NCBI RefSeq assembly: GCF_042678945.1
Contig: NZ_JBHTLM010000006.1
Coordinates: forward strand, 62,001-126,000
Direction: 5' to 3'
Source: Fontibacillus puldeungensis
GTDB taxonomy: Bacteria > Bacillota > Bacilli > Paenibacillales > Paenibacillaceae
Length of the DNA: 64,000 nucleotides
Shown: positions 42,613 to 51,994 of the stretch, piece after piece
Layout: the number at the start of each line of letters is the position of its first letter
Numbering within the stretch: position 1 is the stretch's first letter
The notes under the pieces: generated by a model
Told to the model about the DNA's origin: nothing
Seen by the model: the letters and a program-made list of their open reading frames with translations, nothing else
Databases searched by the model: none
Program-made: the position numbers and the translations under genes

Positions 42613-43521
42613 ATGAAACTTGACCTTACAGAAAAATCGCTTCCCGTTTACGAAGCACTCGCAAGTCCCGTCCGTTTGCACGTGCTGCGCCTATTGTCGA
42701 TACGTCCGATGAATATCAAAGAATTGGCCGAGGCGGTTGGATTATCAAGCGCGATCATGACGATGCATGTTCGTAAGCTATCAGAGTCCGGTCTGGTAGA
42801 TACCCGTATGACGCCGGGCAAAAGCGGTCTGCAAAAAGTTTGTTCTCTTGCCGTATCTGGTGCGGAAATCCAATTTCCCGCGGAACCCGCATCCAAGCGC
42901 AAAAGTCACCGAGTGGAAATTCCGGTCGGGCATTACTCCGATTTTTACATCGAACCGACCTGCGGTTTGGCTACAGCGGACAACATCATCGGCAGCTTCG
43001 ACGATCCCCGCTATTTCTGGGAACCCGAACGAATCAATGCTGCTATCCTCTGGTTCGGCAAGGGCTTTATCGAATACAAGGCACCCAATTATTTGTTGTC
43101 AAGCCAGAACCCGCAAGAGCTTGTGCTGACAATGGAGATTGCGTCGGAGGCCCCGGGAATAAATAATAATTACCCTTCCGACATCACATTCACGTTTAAC
43201 GGAAAGATGCTAGGAACGTGGACCAGTCCCGGCGACTACGGCGACAGGCCCGGTAAATATACACCGGATTGGTGGCCCCGCCAAACCAACCAATACGGCT
43301 TGCTGAAACGACTGCGCATTACGCAGGACGGTACGTATATGGACGGACTGAAACTATCGGATGTAACTTTAAGCGAAGTTAACATCCGTCTTAAACAATG
43401 TACATTTCGGTTATCTGTTGAAAATGAAGCCGTTCATCCTGGTGGATTGACCCTGTTCGGAAAAGGATTTGGCAACTACAGCGATCATTTGATCCTCGAA
43501 CTGTTTTATACAGAAGATTAA
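42613..43521 (+). CDS. ArsR-type HTH regulator with novel C-terminal domain (paralogue 2)
   Basis: The 302-residue protein is a clear paralogue of 33048-33965: winged helix (~10-85, YEALASPVRLHVLRLLSIRPMNIKELAEAVGLSSAIMTMHVRKLSESGLV), then the same ~200-residue domain with PTCGLATAD, DPRYFWEPERINAAILWFG, SDITFTFNGKMLGTWTSPGDYG and GGLTLFGKGFGN. The conservation of Trp, Gly and Pro positions suggests a common ligand, perhaps arabinose or an arabino-oligosaccharide. It is divergent from the GH51 gene. ATG with an AAGGTGG site. Confidence 0.8.
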   Translation: MKLDLTEKSLPVYEALASPVRLHVLRLLSIRPMNIKELAEAVGLSSAIMTMHVRKLSESGLVDTRMTPGKSGLQKVCSLAVSGAEIQFPAEPASKRKSHRVEIPVGHYSDFYIEPTCGLATADNIIGSFDDPRYFWEPERINAAILWFGKGFIEYKAPNYLLSSQNPQELVLTMEIASEAPGINNNYPSDITFTFNGKMLGTWTSPGDYGDRPGKYTPDWWPRQTNQYGLLKRLRITQDGTYMDGLKLSDVTLSEVNIRLKQCTFRLSVENEAVHPGGLTLFGKGFGNYSDHLILELFYTED

Positions 43522-43607
43522 CGGATAGTACGCTGATCATGATACGGCCAAAGAGCTGATGAGGTAAATTGCGGAGAAAGCGTTACGGTTACGGGTATAA
43601 CATAAAC

Positions 43608-43648
43608 AAAAAGCTCTTGAATTTCCAACAAAGGAAACTCAAGAGCTT
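43608..43648 (-). terminator. Terminator of tRNA-Leu copy 3
   Basis: AAAAAGCTCTTGAATTTCC pairs with GGAAACTCAAGAGCTT on the minus strand, 17 nt past the tRNA end. Confidence 0.9.
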
Positions 43649-43664
43649 ATTCATCGTTTGGTAA

Positions 43665-43749
<85 letters not shown>

Positions 43750-43792
43750 TTGTTGTCTGACTGTCAGAAGTTTTTCTGCAGCGACAAGATTT

Positions 43793-43821
43793 ATAATATC
43801 ACGCAGCAGAACTTGAGTCAA
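43793..43821 (-). promoter_or_regulatory. Promoter of tRNA-Leu copy 3
   Basis: TTGACT (43816-43821) and TATTAT (43793-43798) on the minus strand, 17 bp apart. The leader forms a CTGCAGAA/TTCTGACAG hairpin. Confidence 0.75.
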
Positions 43822-43949
43822 CATATTTTTCATACGTTTGTTTGAGTTCCTCCCCCCTAAAAACGGATTTCCTTCTTTTTCTTGATTTAAATCACCCGTA
43901 TAGAGTAGAATAAGAACATAAGTTCGTATTAATTGGGAGGCGTTTTTCG

Positions 43950-44423
43950 ATGGCTGTACCCGGCCTCAAGGAAGATGAGCTTGCGCTGATCAAAAGCGCT
44001 TTGCTGCTCGGATTTTTGCAGAAAATATTTCAGCGGGATGCCCGCATTCTGGAACAAAGCGGAGTGCTTAAGAGCCCGGATGTATATGTGGATTTCATTC
44101 GCGGCGGAGAACGGCGCGTCAATCTGGTGCTCGCGGAAATTCATGACGTATTCCGTGAAAGGAAAATTGAAATATACCGAGTTACCCAGGACGAGTCCGG
44201 TATCGAAGCGGAATACCGCTGTCGCGGATTTCATGGAAAGATGCGCATTCTTTGGGCCGGCATGCGCCGGGAAATCTCGTCTCGAATGCGCGCCTATTTA
44301 GGGAGTGACGGTAGTCCAAGTCCCATCAAAACGAAGCAATCTGCTTCCTTATCGTCGCACAAAACAAACAGCCCTGTCGCCAAGTCCGCACACATCACAG
44401 CAAAGGGAGACTCTAAAGTTTAG
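43950..44423 (+). CDS. Unrecognised protein
   Basis: The 157-residue protein is soluble. Residues ~1-115 form a compact alpha/beta region (LKEDELALIKSALLLGFLQKIF, SPDVYVDFIRGG, RGFHGKMRILWAGMRREISSRMR) and the last ~40 residues are Ser/Lys-rich and disordered. The ATG has a GGGAGG site. It is a single gene next to a tRNA. I recognise no family or motif. Confidence 0.65.
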   Translation: MAVPGLKEDELALIKSALLLGFLQKIFQRDARILEQSGVLKSPDVYVDFIRGGERRVNLVLAEIHDVFRERKIEIYRVTQDESGIEAEYRCRGFHGKMRILWAGMRREISSRMRAYLGSDGSPSPIKTKQSASLSSHKTNSPVAKSAHITAKGDSKV

Positions 44424-44577
44424 TTGCTTTAACCTTTAGGGCCCCCCTTCATGTAGCACATATACAGTTAGTTATTGGATCGGGGAACCAGATAATGCTC
44501 CCTGTACCCGGGTTACCCCAATAGAATGATCTTGCAGATCAACCTATACGATGTCCCATCTAGCGGAAATTATGCTT

Positions 44578-44793
44578 CTAGTCCTCCAGAGAAATGCGAG
44601 GCTCCCGGGAGGGGCGATATATATAGTTACGGTCCAGTTTTACGACATTGCGGTTGGGCTTCCGAATCAGCACATGGTTCTCATCCCAAGCCACCACGAC
44701 GCCTCTGACGTCATTTTCTTCGAGCGCGTCCCGGACGACGCGCACCTTTTCGCCGGACAGACGGTATTCATTCAATTGATCATCCGATATCAT
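44578..44793 (-). CDS. Small unrecognised protein
   Basis: The 71-residue protein begins at the ATG at 44793 (AAGGTGAAGG upstream; longer in-frame starts lack such a site). The middle, RVVRDALEENDVRGVVVAWDENHVLIRKPNRNVVKLDR, looks like a small beta barrel of the SH3/KOW type, which would fit RNA or protein binding. That is speculation. A terminator of the neighbouring gene lies just upstream. Confidence 0.55.
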   Translation of the reverse strand: MISDDQLNEYRLSGEKVRVVRDALEENDVRGVVVAWDENHVLIRKPNRNVVKLDRNYIYRPSREPRISLED

Positions 44794-44845
44794 CGAAACC
44801 TTCACCTTCCACTTCATGATTTTCTGACGTTGAGCACTCTTATTC

Positions 44846-44884
44846 AAAAAAAGACCCCGCTGGCACTGGACCAGCCGGAGTCTT
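44846..44884 (-). terminator. Terminator of the 44940-45260 gene
   Basis: AAGAC…GCTGG pairs with CCAGC…GTCTT; on the minus strand a run of seven Ts follows. Confidence 0.85.
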
Positions 44885-44939
44885 GATATCCCATGAAGCT
44901 CTTTCTTGGCGATCGGCAGAGCTCTTGCGGCCTACGAAC

Positions 44940-45260
44940 TTAACGTGAGGCATGCTCCTTCTCGAACCAGAAATCCAATACTTTTGCCGACATAACCCTT
45001 TGTTCTACATACCCTACCTGCTGAGGGGTGAACTGATCCTTCCAAGGCACATTCAGTTCTTGACACAGTTCAGCTATCGTTAACAGTTGCGACCATGCTA
45101 CATACCGTTTGTACCAGAAAAACTGGGGATGTTCGAGCATATAGGGATAAAGGTCATCAAACTCTGTATGTTTACAATCCAGGGCACGTTCAAAAGTAAC
45201 CTTAGCATCTGACAATTTCGAAATAAAAAACTCAGTGTCTACGGCAAATTCTTTCCCCAT
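44940..45260 (-). CDS. Small unrecognised protein
   Basis: The 106-residue acidic, mostly helical protein is rich in aromatic residues (LYPYMLEHPQFFWYKRYVAWSQLL). It has no signal peptide or membrane segment. The ATG has a GGAGAGGAGG region upstream, and a terminator follows, so it is a real single-gene unit. No family recognised. Confidence 0.65.
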   Translation of the reverse strand: MGKEFAVDTEFFISKLSDAKVTFERALDCKHTEFDDLYPYMLEHPQFFWYKRYVAWSQLLTIAELCQELNVPWKDQFTPQQVGYVEQRVMSAKVLDFWFEKEHASR

Positions 45261-45365
45261 TCGTAAGCCTCCTCTCCCTAGTAATCCTCATTATAGCGAA
45301 AAAAAGAAGGCCTGCAAAGGATTCATGAAAAAATGGATGGATTTTTCTAAATACTCCAGTCCACC

Positions 45366-45938
45366 CTAGTCAGCAAATGTAATACGTCCGCCGTCCAGTG
45401 AAGCAATCTTCACTAGCGATTCCAGGCGGATCCCTTGATCACGAATCGCTTTTGCTCCGGGTTGAAAGCATTTCTCCACTACAATTCCTGCACCGACGAG
45501 TTCAGCTCCGGCGCGGCTTATGATCTTAATCAATCCTCTTGCCGCGTCTCCGTTCGCAATAATATCGTCGATGAACAGAACCCGGTCATGCTCCTGGATG
45601 AATTCGCGGGATACCAGAATATCGGTCACGATGCCTTTCGTAAAGGATGGGACCCGTTCGCAAAGCATGTCCGGCTCAGCCAGCAGCGTCTTCTTCCGCC
45701 GGGCAAACACCAGTGGGACCCCAAGCTCATAGGCGGTAGCAAAAGCGACAGCAATGCCTGACGACTCCACCGTTACAACACGTGTCACCCCTGCATCCCG
45801 GAATCGCTCAGCGAATTCTTTACCCATCTGCATCGTTAATTGCGGATCAACCTGATGGTTGAGCAGACCGTCCAGCTTAAGCACCTGATCAGAAACGATA
45901 ACCCCCTGCTCCACGATCCTTTGCTTCAATAGCTCCAT
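45366..45938 (-). CDS. xpt: Xanthine phosphoribosyltransferase
   Basis: It converts xanthine and PRPP to XMP in purine salvage. The 190-residue protein starts with MELLKQRIVEQG…LKLDGLLNHQVDP, the Xpt signature, and has the PRPP-binding loop VLFIDDIIANGDA at about residues 120-132. The start is the ATG at 45938 with GGAGGAAAG; the longer frame to 46067 overlaps the divergent gene. The 100-bp upstream space holds no purine riboswitch core, unlike Bacillus xpt, and no pbuX gene is attached. Confidence 0.92.
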   Translation of the reverse strand: MELLKQRIVEQGVIVSDQVLKLDGLLNHQVDPQLTMQMGKEFAERFRDAGVTRVVTVESSGIAVAFATAYELGVPLVFARRKKTLLAEPDMLCERVPSFTKGIVTDILVSREFIQEHDRVLFIDDIIANGDAARGLIKIISRAGAELVGAGIVVEKCFQPGAKAIRDQGIRLESLVKIASLDGGRITFAD

Positions 45939-46040
45939 ATTCTTTCCTCCAGAAAAATCTTCTCGTTTAGTTTGAGTCATGTCCCGTTCCCGGACAACAT
46001 ACCTTGTACTATATATAGCACATGTACCGGGGGGAAAACC

Positions 46041-47075
46041 ATGAAAAATGCAGTGAAAGTTCTGCAAATCGCTTTCACATATATTGGCACCGTAGTCGGC
46101 GCCGGCTTTGCAACGGGTCAGGAAATTCTTCAGTTTTTCACCCGGTACGGCAAGTGGGGCGTATTGACGATCCTCCTGTCAACATTGCTGTTCATCTGGC
46201 TTGGCACGAAGATGATGCTGCTGGCACGTGAAATCAAAGCATCCTCTTACGAGGACCTAAATCGACGGCTGTTCGGCGATCGAATCGGTCGGGGACTAAG
46301 CATTTTCACTATGGTCGTTCTAATTGGGGTCAACAGCGTCATGTTGGCCGGAGCTGGGTCCGTATTTATGGAGCACCTGGGCCTTCATTATCAGACAGGC
46401 CTCTGGATTACGTTAATCTGTACTTATTTACTCCTTGGCAGAGGAATCGGCGGCGTCATGCAATTGAATTCCATCGTCGTCCCCATGATGCTTATTTTAT
46501 CGTTAGCGATCATTTCCAATACGGCCGGAACACCGGGAGCGACGCGTTTTTTTACGTTAGGTACCGACAGCAGTTTACTGGCCGTGTGGGCTTCGCCGCT
46601 AATGTATACCGCCTTTAATTTATCGATGGCGCAGGCGGTGCTCGTACCGATCGGCAGTCATACAGCAAGCCGAAGAGTGATCATCATAGGCGGCATTCTC
46701 GGCGGCGCAGGTGTCGGCTTTATGCTAATGGCCGGACATTTTGCACTGTCCGCCTACATGCCAGGAATCGTACAATATGAAATCCCGATGGGCAGTATCG
46801 CGCAGCAGCTTGGGACAACCATACAGCTAATCTACATTTTGCTTATATTCATGGAGATATTCAGTACATTCGTTGCAGACGTTTACGGCGTTACTCTACA
46901 GCTGAAGCAGTACATTCACGTTCCTCCAAAATGGATTTCCGTCGCGATATTAGTCATTTGCTATGTGACAAGCCAGTTTGGCTTCAGCTCCCTACTGTCT
47001 GTGCTTTACCCGGTGTTCGGTATGTTTAGCTTACTTTGGGCCTTCATGCTAGCGATGTATCGGCGTAAGGATTGA
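46041..47075 (+). CDS. YkvI-type membrane transporter-like protein
   Basis: The 344-residue protein has about ten hydrophobic segments and begins VLQIAFTYIGTVVGAGFATGQEILQFFTRYG, the pattern of the YkvI family related to LeuT-fold amino-acid transporters. The substrate is unknown. The ATG at 46041 is preceded by GGGGGGAAAACC; a longer frame from 45972 would overlap the promoter region shared with xpt. Its stop is followed by a fold-back repeat. Confidence 0.82.
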   Translation: MKNAVKVLQIAFTYIGTVVGAGFATGQEILQFFTRYGKWGVLTILLSTLLFIWLGTKMMLLAREIKASSYEDLNRRLFGDRIGRGLSIFTMVVLIGVNSVMLAGAGSVFMEHLGLHYQTGLWITLICTYLLLGRGIGGVMQLNSIVVPMMLILSLAIISNTAGTPGATRFFTLGTDSSLLAVWASPLMYTAFNLSMAQAVLVPIGSHTASRRVIIIGGILGGAGVGFMLMAGHFALSAYMPGIVQYEIPMGSIAQQLGTTIQLIYILLIFMEIFSTFVADVYGVTLQLKQYIHVPPKWISVAILVICYVTSQFGFSSLLSVLYPVFGMFSLLWAFMLAMYRRKD

Positions 47076-47174
47076 GAATCACCGGGAGACTATTTACAAA
47101 AAAGTCGACTGGCGTTTTTCCAAGAGCTCCGGAACGCAATTGGTATTATGTTTGCTGTTGGTATCATTCACCAC

Positions 47175-47359
47175 TAAATGTATTTAGTGCAGCTAAATCC
47201 GGGGAAATTGCGGATTTTTGAATTTTAATTGTAAAACCTACATCTAAAGTAGTCTATTTAAATTAGCAAAGTTATTTTACTCCGTATTAGCTGCACTTTC
47301 TGCATTTAAAGGCTCAAAGCTTCTAAAAAGACCATGTTTAGCTGCACAAAATACATTTA
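47175..47359. repeat. 185-bp fold-back repeat, copy 1
   Basis: The ends are inverted repeats: TAAATGTATTTAGTGCAGCT…/…AGCTGCACAAAATACATTTA. Inside, a second weaker inverted pair of related units (TGTAAAACCTACATCTAAA and TTAGCTGCACTTTCTGCATTTAAA) lies closer to the centre, giving a + + - - order of four related units. A diverged copy of the same length is at 60713-60897. It has no coding capacity and lies between convergent genes. Confidence 0.75.
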
Positions 47360-47366
47360 ATAAATT

Positions 47367-50300
47367 CTAGACGCTTTGTTGACCCAATTCGACAATTTGG
47401 GCTCCGGGTAGTTGATCTAGTACCCGGCGAACAACATGCTCATGGCAAGTCATCATCACGATCTGCTGGTGGCTGGACACTGCCTTTAGTACCGATAACG
47501 CTCCTTCAAGCCGGGTAGCATCAAAATTAACAAACAGATCGTCCAGCAGCAGCGGCAGGCGCCCCTGTCCCACAACTGCTTCGGATAAAGCTAACCGCAT
47601 AGATAAATACAGCTGCTCTGCCGTTCCCCGGCTCAGTTGGGAGCTCTCAATCGGCCCATGCACTGCATGCTCTGCCATCAACTCTTGGCTGCCCATTTTC
47701 ATAACGATCCGCCGGTACATCCCGCCCGTCATTTGGTCAAAATAACCGGAGGCCGTCTGAAGTACGGCTGGCTGGCGCTCTTCCTCATAAATTCGCCGAA
47801 CCCTGGCGATTAACTCACGACAAACTGCCATCACTGCATATTTGTCCACACTTTCTGCAAGTGAAGCCTTCTGCTCCTCCAACTGCTGCTTCAAATCTTC
47901 CTGCTTGCAACGGGCCTCCAGACTCTCCTGCTCCTGCAGCAGCCGTCCACGCATTTCCTGAAGCTCCCGCCAGCGAGTATCTGCTTCCTCATAAGCTGCA
48001 TTCGCCTGCTTTAGCAGGCGCTCCAGTTCAGCTTCATCACGGTTATGCAGCAGCCGCTCCAGTTCACTGCGTCTTGTCTCTTCCAGGCCGCTAAACACAG
48101 CAAGTTCCAGGTGTCGCAGCTCCTGCTCCAGTGTTTCCCGACGCGCTACATTAGCTCCCATCCGCAATAGCTCCTCCCCACTTGCAGCCTGTCCCTCTGC
48201 AAGCAGCGCTTGCTGCGATTGAGCTACTTGCTGCAGCCGGTCATCTAATCGCTGTCCTTCTTCCTTTAACGGCAGCAATCTGGCTTCAGCCCGCTCATAT
48301 TTCGCTAGTTGCCCCAGCTCCTGTTCCAATTCGGCAAGCGCAGACCGCAGTATATGGAGTGGATCGTCCGGTGCATCTCCTGCAGATTTAACATTTTCGC
48401 GGGCAACCAGTTCCGAGGCCAACTGAGAAGGCAAATTTGACGCCACCGCCAAACAATCCCGTTTAAACGAATCGTTCTCCGCGCGTATGCTGTTCATTTT
48501 GGCGATGAAAGCATCGATTCGGCCCTGCCATTCTCTTCCTTGCTCAGCCAGACGAAAAACGTCCATCACCGCTTCGGGCGACAGCTCCGGTGAAAGTTTG
48601 CGTTCCTTCAGCCAGCCCTCCCATTCGGCAGCCAGCTCAGCAAATGAGCTTTCCCTCCGGTTTAGCTCACGTTCGAGGCTCCTTAGTTCGTCCTGCAAGT
48701 CAGTGGCTTGATTGCGCCGGGAAGCTGCCTCGGCTTCAAGCGCCTCTTGGCGCTGATCCCAGAGCAGCCAATTTTCCATAAGCCTGCGCAGTTGACGCTC
48801 CTCTTCATCCCAGGTAACTGCCTCCAGCGGGAGTCCACCTGCCACTCTCCCCTCGCCGAAAGCTGTGGCAGCCGTTAGGGGGTGCTGGATGAGGCGACCT
48901 AATAATGTCTGCAGCTGCGCTTCCATCCCGGAGTTCCCGGGTACAGAGAGCTCTCCGCGAGAGCGTCTTGAAGAGCGGGTGCGCTGCCCAAATTCCGGCT
49001 CATGTTTATAAGCTCCGAGCCCTAAATAAAGATCGAGCCCCAGTAGGATTACACCGATGAATGAAGCGCTTATAGCTGAACGGGTCGTCATCCATAGAGC
49101 GGCGGGCAAAGTCACCGTCAGTACGACACTTCCAGCAAACAGTTTTCGGTAAAGCGAACGCATCCGGGTTAAAGCTAGCTTTTCTGCATCTGCAGCTGAT
49201 GTCTCAGACTGCCGAGATGCAATGATGTCCCGCCAGCGATCGAGCTCGCTGCGGATTTCGTCCCACAAGGCGCGGATATCCTCCCGCCGCTTTGGAATAA
49301 GCGCAGCGAACGGCTGGCGCGACGCAGCCAGACTGTCGGTTGCCCTCGCCGCCGCGGCCTCTAAGGCTGCCTGCGCCGCAGCTATAGCTCGCTCCAGCTT
49401 ATAGCGCTCGCTGCGCAGCAGCTCCATCTCCTTGTCGTACGCGGCGAACCGCGACGCATACCGGCGAACGCTCTCCTGTTCGCCGACCGTACCCGCGAAG
49501 GCGCGCAAATCATCGGCGCGCCAGTCCGGGTGGATGCTGCGCAGACACTGGGCCAGCCGGCCCTGGAGCTGAGCGGCCTCAGCGACGAGGTCGGCCAGCT
49601 CCCGCTGCCGTGCCTCATAGGCCGGCAGTCGCCGGGCCAACTCGCGCAGCACGGCTTCCTGCTCCAGCACGGCCTCCCGCGGCTTCAGTGCGGCAAGCTC
49701 TGCTTCAAGCGCCTCTCGGCGTCGCTCCCACTCGCTACGCTCCAGCAGCAGCCGCTCCTTCTCCGCCTGCAGACTTTGCCAGCGAGCGATGCCCTGCTCG
49801 GGGAAGCGCTCATGCCGCGGGAGAGCGGCCAGCTCCGCGAGAAGCGTCTCGCGGTGCAGCCAGTCGCCGCGAACAGCTGCGGCCTTCTGCAGCAGGGCCG
49901 CTTCGCGACTGCAAGCAGTACGCTTCGCTTCGCATTCTGCAAGCTGCGAAGCTGCTACCTCCAGCTGCTCCAGGACGTCATTATAGCGAGGCAGCAGCGC
50001 CTTAGCCGCCTCGACCTCCCGCTCCAGACGCTCCACCTCGTGCAGCATCTGGGCAATTTCTTGATTCCGGCCGCGTGGCCGGTAAAGCTTGTCCATGTCC
50101 TGAATGAGCTTCTTCTCACCGCGCAGCACCGCCGCACCCCCGCCAATTCCGGCGTGGAACAAAAATCGGCTGAGCTCCTCGGATTGCAGCGCGCCAACCT
50201 CCTGCAGCTCTGTCAGTGAAACAGCGAACAATTGCTTGAACATCGCTCTAGAGATGCCGCCGAGAAGCTGCCGCTGCATGTCCTCCTGCGACATCTCCTG

Positions 50301-50645
50301 CACCGTGCCTTCGGTGTCGGTGCGCACGATCCTCAGCCGGTCCCCCCGGGTACCGGGCAAGCTCCTGCCTTCCGGCGGCTGGGCATATCGCTCGATCAAC
50401 CACCGGGCACCGTCATCACCCAGAATTGTTAACGTTCCACCATGAACGCCTCCGCCTACCGGCTCGTAGCGCTCCGCAGTGTTGGCACGCGTCGGAATGC
50501 CGAATAGCATCGCCCGCACAAAACCGAGCAGCGTGCTCTTTCCCGCCTCGTTTGGACCGTACAGGACGGTCACGGGCCCCGGCAGCTCGATGTTCAACCC
50601 GTTAAGATGTCCAAAGCCATTGACCTGCAGCTTTTCCACCCTCAT
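47367..50645 (-). CDS. yhaN: YhaN-like AAA ATPase (SbcC/Rad50 type) with membrane insertion
   Basis: The 1092-residue protein has Walker A LYGPNEAGKST at ~28-38, long Ala/Glu/Arg/Leu-rich coiled coils (~160-480 and ~590-930), and a C-terminal Walker B LPLLLDDLFVNFD preceded by an ABC-like signature QLSRGTAEQLYL. Two hydrophobic segments interrupt the coiled coil at about residues 500-542, as known for YhaN, so the protein is probably membrane-tethered. It overlaps the partner nuclease gene by 4 bp. The pair would act on DNA ends or structures like SbcCD. Confidence 0.88.
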   Translation of the reverse strand: MRVEKLQVNGFGHLNGLNIELPGPVTVLYGPNEAGKSTLLGFVRAMLFGIPTRANTAERYEPVGGGVHGGTLTILGDDGARWLIERYAQPPEGRSLPGTRGDRLRIVRTDTEGTVQEMSQEDMQRQLLGGISRAMFKQLFAVSLTELQEVGALQSEELSRFLFHAGIGGGAAVLRGEKKLIQDMDKLYRPRGRNQEIAQMLHEVERLEREVEAAKALLPRYNDVLEQLEVAASQLAECEAKRTACSREAALLQKAAAVRGDWLHRETLLAELAALPRHERFPEQGIARWQSLQAEKERLLLERSEWERRREALEAELAALKPREAVLEQEAVLRELARRLPAYEARQRELADLVAEAAQLQGRLAQCLRSIHPDWRADDLRAFAGTVGEQESVRRYASRFAAYDKEMELLRSERYKLERAIAAAQAALEAAAARATDSLAASRQPFAALIPKRREDIRALWDEIRSELDRWRDIIASRQSETSAADAEKLALTRMRSLYRKLFAGSVVLTVTLPAALWMTTRSAISASFIGVILLGLDLYLGLGAYKHEPEFGQRTRSSRRSRGELSVPGNSGMEAQLQTLLGRLIQHPLTAATAFGEGRVAGGLPLEAVTWDEEERQLRRLMENWLLWDQRQEALEAEAASRRNQATDLQDELRSLERELNRRESSFAELAAEWEGWLKERKLSPELSPEAVMDVFRLAEQGREWQGRIDAFIAKMNSIRAENDSFKRDCLAVASNLPSQLASELVARENVKSAGDAPDDPLHILRSALAELEQELGQLAKYERAEARLLPLKEEGQRLDDRLQQVAQSQQALLAEGQAASGEELLRMGANVARRETLEQELRHLELAVFSGLEETRRSELERLLHNRDEAELERLLKQANAAYEEADTRWRELQEMRGRLLQEQESLEARCKQEDLKQQLEEQKASLAESVDKYAVMAVCRELIARVRRIYEEERQPAVLQTASGYFDQMTGGMYRRIVMKMGSQELMAEHAVHGPIESSQLSRGTAEQLYLSMRLALSEAVVGQGRLPLLLDDLFVNFDATRLEGALSVLKAVSSHQQIVMMTCHEHVVRRVLDQLPGAQIVELGQQSV

Positions 50646-51994
50646 GACGAAGCCCTCCCATCCGACGTTTCCTCGCCCAGCAGTATCGCGGCAGCCAACT
50701 CTTCAGCGCGGCGCAGCAGTTCCTCACGATCCTTGACCTCCTGCTCCTGCTCCTTCAGCAGCCGCCGCAACAGCCGATTTTCTCGAAGCGAAGCAAGAGC
50801 CTCTTGTGTAAGAGAATCTAGCAGCTCCGGCGACCCTGCTGCCTGGCTCCCGAGCCGTAATAGCTCGCCAAGGAAACTGTCCTCGCCAAGGAGAAAATCT
50901 CGGTCTATCTCCATCGCGGTATTGACCTTAAAGCCCGCTGGCCACACAATCTCTCCCGCCGGAGGTGCTGCAACCCCCGCCTCTTCCAGGCGGATGGTCT
51001 CTTTTCGGCGAAGCTCCTGCAGCAGCTCAGCACTTTCGGGGCCCGATTGCAGCATGGTATGAAGTGGCCCTTGCCCGGTAAAGACAAGGCGGACAACGCT
51101 CATTTTTCCGTCCTGAGCCGCTCGGATTTCCTCCAAGGTTTCCTCCACCCGGTCTTTCCAAGCCTCCTCAGAGCTGAGGTCGTCAATTGGCATCTCAGTT
51201 TCCAGCCAAGTGACTTGATCCAGCCGGTGAAACTGCAAATCAGCCGCTCCACTCTCCGAAACATCAACGATATAGCATCCTTTCGCTCCCGTCTCTTTTA
51301 AGCTCCGTCCTTGAATGTTGCCCGGATACACAACCCACGGAGCTCCTTCATGCAAAATTTGGCGTTTGTGGATGTGCCCGAGCGCCCAATAGTCATAACC
51401 GGATTCCTTCAGATCGCGAAGCGAGCATGGCGCATAAGCATCATGCCCCTCCTGACCATCGACATTCCCATGCAGAAGAGCGATGTGATAGAGAGGAGAA
51501 GACGGATCGCGGAGGAACTGAAGTGCAAGATTGTCCGTCACCGCGGCAGCCCCGTACGAAACCCCGCTTATTATGGCCACCGGCTGGTCATCACTTCGCC
51601 GCACAGCCGTTCTGCTCTCAAGCTTAGTCCCAAACTCCGTAACGTGCGGCGGCAGCTCCAGACGCAATCGCCTGCTGCCGAGCGGGTCGTGGTTGCCATG
51701 AATCAGGTACACCGGGATGCCATGACGCCCCAATTTGTCCCAAGCTTCCCGAAGCCGCAGCTGCGCACGCAGTGAAGAATCGGAAGCGTCATAAATGTCG
51801 CCGCTTAGGACAACAAAATCTACCGCTTCCGCAATGGCAAGGTGTACTAGATTGTCGAAAGCGGTAAAGGTAGATTCCTGCAAAAATCGGCGCAGCCGAT
51901 TTGGCACCCCAGACATCCCGGAGAACGGGGTGTCCAGATGCAAATCGGCAGCGTGAAGAAAACGAAAAGGATTCATGGATTCGCACTCTTTCAT
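50642..51994 (-). CDS. yhaO: YhaO-like metallophosphoesterase (SbcD/Mre11 type)
   Basis: The 450-residue protein begins FRFLHAADLHLDTPFSGM and has the calcineurin-type metal motifs VVLSGDIYD, LIHGNHDPLG, LLHGNVDGQEGHD and LGHIHKRQIL. These are the Mn2+-binding residues of Mre11-type nucleases. The C-terminal third (~280-450) is helical and would hold the capping and ATPase-binding regions. It is translationally coupled to the YhaN-like gene. It lies 1 nt after the glycosyltransferase stop codon's far side, so it may share a transcript with that gene. Confidence 0.9.
   Translation of the reverse strand: MKECESMNPFRFLHAADLHLDTPFSGMSGVPNRLRRFLQESTFTAFDNLVHLAIAEAVDFVVLSGDIYDASDSSLRAQLRLREAWDKLGRHGIPVYLIHGNHDPLGSRRLRLELPPHVTEFGTKLESRTAVRRSDDQPVAIISGVSYGAAAVTDNLALQFLRDPSSPLYHIALLHGNVDGQEGHDAYAPCSLRDLKESGYDYWALGHIHKRQILHEGAPWVVYPGNIQGRSLKETGAKGCYIVDVSESGAADLQFHRLDQVTWLETEMPIDDLSSEEAWKDRVEETLEEIRAAQDGKMSVVRLVFTGQGPLHTMLQSGPESAELLQELRRKETIRLEEAGVAAPPAGEIVWPAGFKVNTAMEIDRDFLLGEDSFLGELLRLGSQAAGSPELLDSLTQEALASLRENRLLRRLLKEQEQEVKDREELLRRAEELAAAILLGEETSDGRASS

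Noticed and set aside
49530..50219. Plus-strand frame of 229 codons opposite the YhaN-like gene
   Set aside because: Leu/Gln-rich antisense of coiled-coil codons in a GC-rich stretch; no ribosome site.
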